In this document: positions 61,701 through 64,000 of the stretch, piece by piece | Layout of the letters: every line of letters starts with the position of its first letter | Position numbering within the stretch: the first letter of the stretch is position 1 | Assembly: GCF_002078875.1 (NCBI RefSeq) | Contig: NC_034421.1 | Coordinates: 9,320,256 to 9,384,255 of the forward strand | Length of the DNA: 64,000 nt | Origin: Numida meleagris | Lineage: Eukaryota > Chordata > Aves > Galliformes > Numididae | Direction of reading: 5' to 3' | Notes under the pieces: model-generated | The model's database searches: none | What the model saw: only the letters and a program-made list of their open reading frames with translations | Told to the model about the DNA's origin: nothing | Program-made: the position numbers and the translations under genes

Positions 61701-62832
61701 TTCCAACCCTACACTTTTAGTTAACTCTAGATTTCTGTCATACTGAGAAAAGAGGGAAAGAGGAAGCACTTAAGGAATGAGGGCAATTAACAGGATATCA
61801 GCATTCACAAAAAATCTAACAGTTCATTAAAGAACTACAGTTTTACCTTTGGAAAAGAAGGGTGCTTTTAAATAATATTTCATAAAGAATACCAATTTTT
61901 TTTTTTTAAACACATCCTGTTACGGTCTTAGTCTTCTTTACAGGGCACTGAAATAGAGTATCTGCAACTCATTTTCCTGTAGTGTGTAGATACGACAATC
62001 TCAAGTTGCATTCAATCACAAGAAATCGTGAGCATGACCATTCTTTGGAAAAGACTACATATTCTTAACCAATGTGAATTATAACAAACCACACTTGTAA
62101 CATAGTTCAGCTAGTTTATAAAACAGTCCAGGCTCCTTAGGAGACTTGCAGGACGTCAGTGCTCTATGACCTCATACAACTTAGCGAGCCTTCAATCAAT
62201 TATGCCTTGTTAAGACACTGCACAGCGGGTGAGGAGCTTGTTGAAAAATTGCACAGCATAAAAAGAATCACTGAAAAAGCTGAAAAGAAACAGGAAATAG
62301 CTGACTATCACAGTCAGATCTGACTGTCAGACCTTTTGCACTATGTAGATGTTTAAAATACATAAGGATTTATTATTTGCACATGGGGACACGTTTACAT
62401 TTCATACTTGAAGCAGATGTAGACATGCAAAGCAGGGAAGAATCAAATCCCACATCTACTCAGACTGAGCATAATGGGCTTCAACTGAAATTAAGATTGA
62501 GAATTAAACACAATAGTCTTACTGCAATTCCAAGAAACTAATAGAAAAAGTTACCTGATGATCACAGATTTTTCTACCAAAACATACCTAGAAAGGAGAA
62601 TCCTAACAACATTTTTTTCCTTACAGCATATTTTAATTTCTCACCGCTGAAGACTTGCATAAACAAACCACAAGCAGGCTGCTCCTGTGTAAAACCACAT
62701 CTCATTTAGTTTCCCTAGAAAAATGGCTTACCTTTATTGTGCGACATCGCATACAGAAGACAGAGCACAAAGAGGGCGTAGTAATCATCTTCAGCACAGT
62801 CCAGCGCATTATAGACCATATCAAGAAAAGGC
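22413..62832 (-). CDS. CLEC16A: CLEC16A, 3' half of gene (12 coding exons, partial at 5' end)
   Basis: Twelve minus-strand exons (62832-62732, 61395-61273, 59868-59759, 59281-59237, 57838-57788, 55617-55489, 51814-51694, 46440-46289, 45646-45442, 44235-44068, 32260-32114, 22753-22413) join in one frame with AG/GT borders. They give about 563 residues and a TAA stop. The product aligns colinearly with the C-terminal half of vertebrate CLEC16A (about 1,050 residues in mammals), recognised from memory of the family. Despite its name it is not a functional lectin. It is an endolysosome-associated regulator of autophagy and mitophagy that works with the ubiquitin ligase RNF41 (Nrdp1) and USP8, and is orthologous to Drosophila ema. 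The N-terminal FPL domain and the promoter are outside the window. No frameshift or premature stop is seen, so the gene appears intact here. Identity is nearly certain. Exon borders were read by hand. Confidence 0.97.
23176..23193. repeat. (ATTT)4 microsatellite in intron
   Basis: Four ATTT units followed by T and A runs, in the last CLEC16A intron. Confidence 0.85.
23985..24001. repeat. (TTA)5 microsatellite in intron
   Basis: Five TTA units in the last CLEC16A intron. Confidence 0.85.
29359..29392. repeat. 17-bp tandem duplication in intron
   Basis: Two adjacent copies of ctgaagctcctgagcaa (29359-29375 and 29376-29392), with a single G-to-C mismatch. It sits in the last CLEC16A intron. 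Confidence 0.85.
32114..32260 (-). CDS. CLEC16A: CLEC16A Ser/Pro-rich symmetric exon, FAVAQCINQ...VAQSPS
   Basis: 147 bp, 49 codons, phase 1-1. The acceptor is cttgcag and the donor gtatta. It begins FAVAQCINQHHPSPLSSPSP, then SSGSGSTGRCDSVAASSTST and PSVAQSPS. FAVAQCINQH is invariant with human. The Ser/Pro/Gly tract is several residues shorter than in human. This is the first part of the intrinsically disordered C-terminal region. It stands alone between introns of 11.8 and 9.4 kb, and skipping it would leave the reading frame intact, so an isoform without it is possible. Confidence 0.96.
41690..42175 (+). mobile_element. CR1 LINE internal 3' fragment in CLEC16A intron
   Basis: Positions 41700-41830 resemble the end of the CR1 coding region with its gaactagatgcaggacttg context. 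Positions 42080-42140 carry tctgctctgtgctggtacgg and ctcaccttgagcactgggtg, diagnostic for CR1. The end near 42150 lacks the octamer tail, so both ends are missing. It lies in the 11.8-kb intron, antisense to the gene. Frames through it are broken. Confidence 0.8.
42432..42543. repeat. (TA)n microsatellite and T25 tract in intron
   Basis: Alternating AT at 42432-42450, then about 70 unique bases, then 25 consecutive T (42519-42543). On the minus strand the latter is an A25 tract in the CLEC16A transcript. No processed pseudogene was recognised next to it. Confidence 0.9.
44068..44235 (-). CDS. CLEC16A: CLEC16A coding exon, LLDLPVQPSNEVMGFG...VFASVDKVP
   Basis: 168 bp, phase 1-1 and symmetric. 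The acceptor is atcatag and the donor gtaaca. It encodes LLDLPVQPSNEVMGFGHSSA, then AASQHLPFRFYDHARRGSSD and PTVQRSVFASVDKVP. The anchors LLDLPVQP, QHLPFRFYD, RRGSSDPTVQR and SVFASVDKVP are conserved with human. The GHSSAAAS spacer differs. From here the protein becomes mostly disordered. It is followed by the largest intron in the window (11.8 kb). Confidence 0.96.
44236..46288 (-). other. CLEC16A: Two short CLEC16A introns
   Basis: Intron 45647-46288 (642 bp) and intron 44236-45441 (1,206 bp) flank the basic-helix exon. Nothing but unique AT-rich sequence is seen. Confidence 0.75.
45442..45646 (-). CDS. CLEC16A: CLEC16A coding exon, DMQVTGVEDDSRALN...RRMKMQRIA
   Basis: 205 bp, starting in phase 0 and ending with one base of an Ala codon. 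The acceptor is tttttag and the donor gtaagt. It encodes DMQVTGVEDDSRALNIIIHK, a Ser/Pro loop (PASSPHSKPF), then ILQATFVFSDHIRCIIAKQR and the strongly basic helix LAKGRIQARRMKMQRIA. Only two conservative changes from human are seen. Acidic strand, phosphorylatable loop, strand and basic C-terminal helix match the second half of a PH-like module (inference). If the donor were not used, translation would stop two codons later. Confidence 0.97.
46289..46440 (-). CDS. CLEC16A: CLEC16A coding exon, NSDLIACTVMTKDGG...VVKFAGLLQ
   Basis: 152 bp. The first two bases complete an Asn codon, and the exon ends exactly after CAG (Gln). The acceptor is ctttcag and the donor gtaaga. It encodes NSDLIACTVMTKDGGQVQRF, then LAVDIYQMSLVEPDVARLGW and GVVKFAGLLQ. 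The pattern is a run of beta strands: FLAVDIYQMSLVEPD resembles the display strand of PH/GRAM folds, and WGVVKFAGLLQ the following edge strand (inference). A CR1 remnant and a T15 tract lie a few hundred bases upstream in the preceding intron. Confidence 0.97.
46525..46655 (-). mobile_element. CR1 LINE 3' terminal fragment close to an exon
   Basis: The plus-strand text aaatcacagaatggttgagg, then ttggaaggatctctggaggtc and ctgctcaagcagagccacct, is the reverse complement of a CR1 3' end. About 130 bp remain. It lies in the intron only about 85 bases upstream of the acceptor of the exon at 46440, in the same orientation as CLEC16A. Confidence 0.9.
46703..46717. repeat. T15 tract upstream of CR1 fragment
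   Basis: Fifteen T within the intron preceding the exon at 46440; A15 in the transcript. Confidence 0.85.
51016..51054. repeat. 8-bp minisatellite of ATATATAC units
   Basis: Five head-to-tail units (the first short by one base, the fourth with one A-to-G change). The alternating purine/pyrimidine run may form cruciform or Z-like DNA. It is intronic. Confidence 0.85.
51694..51814 (-). CDS. CLEC16A: CLEC16A coding exon, AIRVFFMLRSLSLHLRGEPETQ...
   Basis: 121 bp. It starts in frame (phase 0) and ends with one base of an Asn codon. The acceptor is a clean pyrimidine tract ending tctcaag; the donor is gtaagt. The product runs AIRVFFMLRSLSLHLRGEPE, then TQLPLTREEDLIKTDDVLDL, with a single difference from human (H for Q). 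It opens the conserved C-terminal domain (the CLEC16A/TT9 C-terminal family). The RSLSLHL strand followed by the acidic LIKTDDVLDL loop is the family signature. Confidence 0.96.
51815..55488 (-). other. CLEC16A: CLEC16A 3.7-kb intron
   Basis: It contains an A16 run at 54068-54083 and a small cluster of repeated attctgrgaa motifs at 54378-54437. No exon is recognised. The longest open frame, 54649-55074 on the minus strand, has no family resemblance. Confidence 0.75.
54068..54083. repeat. A16 homopolymer in intron
   Basis: Sixteen A between ctacag and gaagtg. It is T16 in the CLEC16A transcript, preceded there by cacttc and followed by ctgtag. Although it looks like a pyrimidine tract with an acceptor, no coding homology follows it. 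Confidence 0.8.
55489..55617 (-). CDS. CLEC16A: CLEC16A coding exon, KPMNVEYLMMD...CGDVERTRR
   Basis: 129 bp, 43 codons, phase 0-0. The acceptor is tttacag and the donor gtaagg. It encodes KPMNVEYLMMDASILLPP, then TGTPLTGIDFVKRLPCGDVE and RTRR. It is almost identical to the mammalian protein (first residue Ile rather than Met, ERTRR rather than EKTRR). Such conservation suggests a structured interface at the junction between the helical mid-region and the C-terminal domain. Confidence 0.97.
57788..57838 (-). CDS. CLEC16A: CLEC16A 51-bp coding exon, GEEIFLDMFEDEYRSMT
   Basis: 51 bp, 17 codons, phase 0-0. The acceptor is ttaaaag and the donor gtaagt. It encodes GEEIFLDMFEDEYRSMT, with one residue differing from human (GED there). 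This acidic, aromatic block is among the most conserved parts of the protein and leads directly into the KPMNVEYLMMD block of the next exon. The polypyrimidine tract of the acceptor is purine-interrupted and weak, but family conservation leaves no doubt about the exon. Confidence 0.94.
57925..58640 (+). mobile_element. Degraded avian ERV LTR-like element (antisense in intron)
   Basis: The segment matches, from memory, a widespread avian ERVL-type LTR. A block with repeated 'cagcccatggag'-type and 'gagcag' motifs lies at 58160-58330. Then come cattccttctgtgccattcag, ccccaagttgaatttgctttg, gatggtaatt, tctctctatctttgtatcaac, a T-rich stretch, ctccctggtctgctg and finally tggccgaggtcaatgcacca. It appears to be a solo LTR without internal viral genes, on the plus strand and so antisense to CLEC16A. 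The borders and family name are uncertain. It spans much of the 1.4-kb intron. Confidence 0.6.
59237..59281 (-). CDS. CLEC16A: CLEC16A 45-bp coding microexon, GAREESVHLLRRFYK
   Basis: 45 bp, exactly 15 codons, phase 0-0. The acceptor is cttacag and the donor gtatat. It encodes GAREESVHLLRRFYK, against GAREESVHLVRHFYK in human. The exon is too short to be found by ORF length and rests on exact splice borders plus homology. Being symmetric, it could be skipped without a frameshift. Confidence 0.94.
59759..59868 (-). CDS. CLEC16A: CLEC16A coding exon, GKIRLATLELGCLLLKQ...HLACLE
   Basis: 110 bp. The acceptor is ttcatag and the donor gttagt. The first two bases complete an Asp codon, and the exon ends exactly after a Glu codon. 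The product begins GKIRLATLELGCLLLKQL and ends KDVHLACLE, matching the human block with changes only in the middle (VFSKNGSII). The leucine-rich helix looks like an armadillo/HEAT-type core helix (inference from pattern). A short intron of 477 bp separates it from the next, much smaller exon. Confidence 0.95.
60310..60560 (+). mobile_element. Second LTR-like fragment, related motifs
   Basis: Repeated cactgcagccca blocks (near 60380 and 60425), catggagaaccac, agagcagatatc and gaagaaagctgcagcc resemble the central repeat-rich part of the same avian LTR family as the element at 57.9-58.6 kb. The orientation is also plus. It carries no viral coding sequence. It may be a fragment of one original insertion or an independent copy. 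Family assignment is tentative. Confidence 0.45.
61273..61395 (-). CDS. CLEC16A: CLEC16A coding exon, IDPVKLERIQLP...RIMNYAAQP
   Basis: 123 bp, phase 1-1, so it is symmetric and could be skipped in frame. The acceptor is gcaaag, an AAG rather than the commoner CAG; the donor is gtatca. It encodes IDPVKLERIQLPAQQAEERN followed by SYNHVLAEGLIRIMNYAAQP. LERIQLP and LIRIMN are invariant landmarks of vertebrate CLEC16A, while the Gln/Glu-rich linker between them differs from mammals. The predicted structure is two helices joined by a variable loop within the alpha-helical mid-region. Confidence 0.95.
62732..62832 (-). CDS. CLEC16A: CLEC16A coding exon (first in window), PFLDMVY...MSHNK
   Basis: 101 bp. 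The acceptor reads ccacag and the donor gtaagc. The first base completes a codon begun in an exon beyond 64000, and the last base starts the Gly codon finished by the next exon. It encodes PFLDMVYNALD, an acidic turn, then the hydrophobic stretch YYALFVLCLLYAM and SHNK. The same block is conserved in human CLEC16A. The hydrophobic stretch is likely a buried helix of the alpha-helical core; it could be read as a membrane segment, but it is short and contains Cys and Tyr. Counting back from 24 exons in human, this would be about exon 13 (inference). Confidence 0.95.
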
Positions 62833-64000
62833 CTGTGGAAAGGAAAAACTTTGAAATGGTCAAGAAAAAGACAACATTTACAGAAAAATCAATAACTATC
62901 CTGCTCTACACGTAGCTAATGAAAGAAGTCTACAGTAATGCACATTTTTGGGCATTAAAAGAAAAGATAACTTGCTTGAAAGTACTCAGATTACGGTATT
63001 GTCTCATACTACATTCTGACATGAATTCAAACACTTTAACGGGAATTGTTTCATAATACTTTTCCAAGAACTACCTGTTCATACATTTACGGGGTTTATT
63101 GGCAGCACATTTAATAAGCTGTACAATGCTTCTGCATACATAAGTGCGTGTATACATAATTAAGTTCACAAAGCTGCAATCACTGTTGCATTAAAAAAGA
63201 AAAACACGTTTATCTTAAAATTCAGGTACTAAGCAGAGTTGAAAAGCATTTACTATTACTACAGCAAGAAGCAAATTTTCACGAATTTTCACTAACAGTT
63301 TGCAGGAAGGTAGTTTATCCTAAAACAACTTGTCAAAAACTGCACAATCAACTGACCAAAGGAAAGAAAAATGAAAAAGAAAGAAACGTTTGAACGGAAA
63401 AATTAGTGCTTTGGATTGCAGATGAGTTTTGCTCTCCTACGTTTAAGCATTAGTGATCTATGGTTATGTATATAGGAACCTACAAACAGTAGCAAATTCG
63501 TTGTTCACCTCTACCCTTAACAGATCAGAAAAGTCAGTTTTACTCTAGAAGCTGGGCAGATCAGATATGGTTAAGATACAGGTGTTACTAATCCAAGCCT
63601 GAAAGCAAGGCAGCCTGGCTTCTTGTCTTGAATCAGCTCAGAGCATAAGCAGGAACTGAATCCTCTGATCCATCTTCAAAGGGTAAATGGCCAGGATAGA
63701 CAAAAATTGTAAAGTCCCAGAGTCACCAAAAGAGACAAGCTTAGAACCTGGATTAAAAGGGAGAATTCCTACCTGACAATTAAAGTAATAAAATCCTTAT
63801 GCTACCTAACACAACAACAACATTCAAAGCCATAGAACAAATACATTTTCCTTATCTCCAGACCTAGTAGACAAGAAGTGCTCATTCCAAGCTCATCACT
63901 GAGGTTAGCTAAAAGTCAGAAGAGTTATCACACTTCAGAATACAACGTGTTTCTAGACCTATTTCAGATCTGTAATACTTTCATGGTCACATCTGACATC
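62833..64000 (-). other. CLEC16A: CLEC16A intron, cut by window edge
   Basis: No family-matching exon is seen between 62833 and the window edge. The preceding exons, including the acidic KKxxEEExxE-type linker region expected upstream, must lie beyond 64000. No repeats were recognised. Confidence 0.7.

Larger units (their letters stand above)
59869..62731 (-). other. CLEC16A: CLEC16A introns around the 61.3-kb exon
   Basis: Two introns, 61396-62731 (1,336 bp) and 59869-61272 (1,404 bp), flank the 123-bp exon at 61273-61395. The first shows only A/T-rich sequence with a T run near 61899. The second contains the LTR-like fragment at 60310-60560. Otherwise nothing is recognised. Confidence 0.75.

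Noticed and set aside
1..64000. CRISPR arrays, operons, phage or bacterial mobile systems
   Set aside because: No regularly spaced repeats or dense coding. The intron/exon structure and CR1 elements show vertebrate nuclear DNA.

Overview
The window is vertebrate nuclear DNA, most likely from a bird and plausibly a galliform. It carries several truncated CR1 (chicken repeat 1 type) LINEs, one of which ends in the CR1 3' octamer repeats. It also has fragments that resemble an avian endogenous-retrovirus LTR, small exons with consensus GT/AG splice sites, and AT-rich introns. There is no bacterial or phage organisation. Most open reading frames in the window are chance frames in introns or intergenic DNA.

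The only protein-coding gene I can support is the 3' half of CLEC16A (KIAA0350, orthologue of Drosophila ema), transcribed on the minus strand. Twelve consecutive coding exons lie between 62832 and 22413. Their splice phases fit one another without a break, and together they encode about 563 C-terminal residues ending in a TAA stop. The first half of the gene (promoter, FPL domain and N-terminal exons) lies beyond position 64000. The exons cluster at 44-63 kb. Two large introns (about 11.8 and 9.4 kb) then isolate a 147-bp serine/proline-rich exon at 32.1 kb and the terminal exon at 22.4 kb.

Downstream of the stop codon, a long AT-rich stretch (about 16.1-22.4 kb) has several minus-strand AATAAA signals and no recognisable CR1. 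I interpret it as the CLEC16A 3' UTR with alternative ends. From 1 to about 16.1 kb the sequence looks intergenic, with three CR1 fragments and simple repeats. RMI2 and SOCS1, the genes that follow CLEC16A in mammals, were not recognised.

The most interesting observations are these: a PH/GRAM-like pattern in the conserved CLEC16A C-terminal domain; a fast-evolving disordered tail with one conserved island, encoded by two isolated exons of which one can be skipped in frame; tandem poly(A) signals suggesting 3' UTRs of very different length; a perfect 10-bp hairpin created at a 23-bp tandem duplication in that putative UTR; and two LTR-like fragments antisense to the gene. I found no convincing undescribed multi-gene system.
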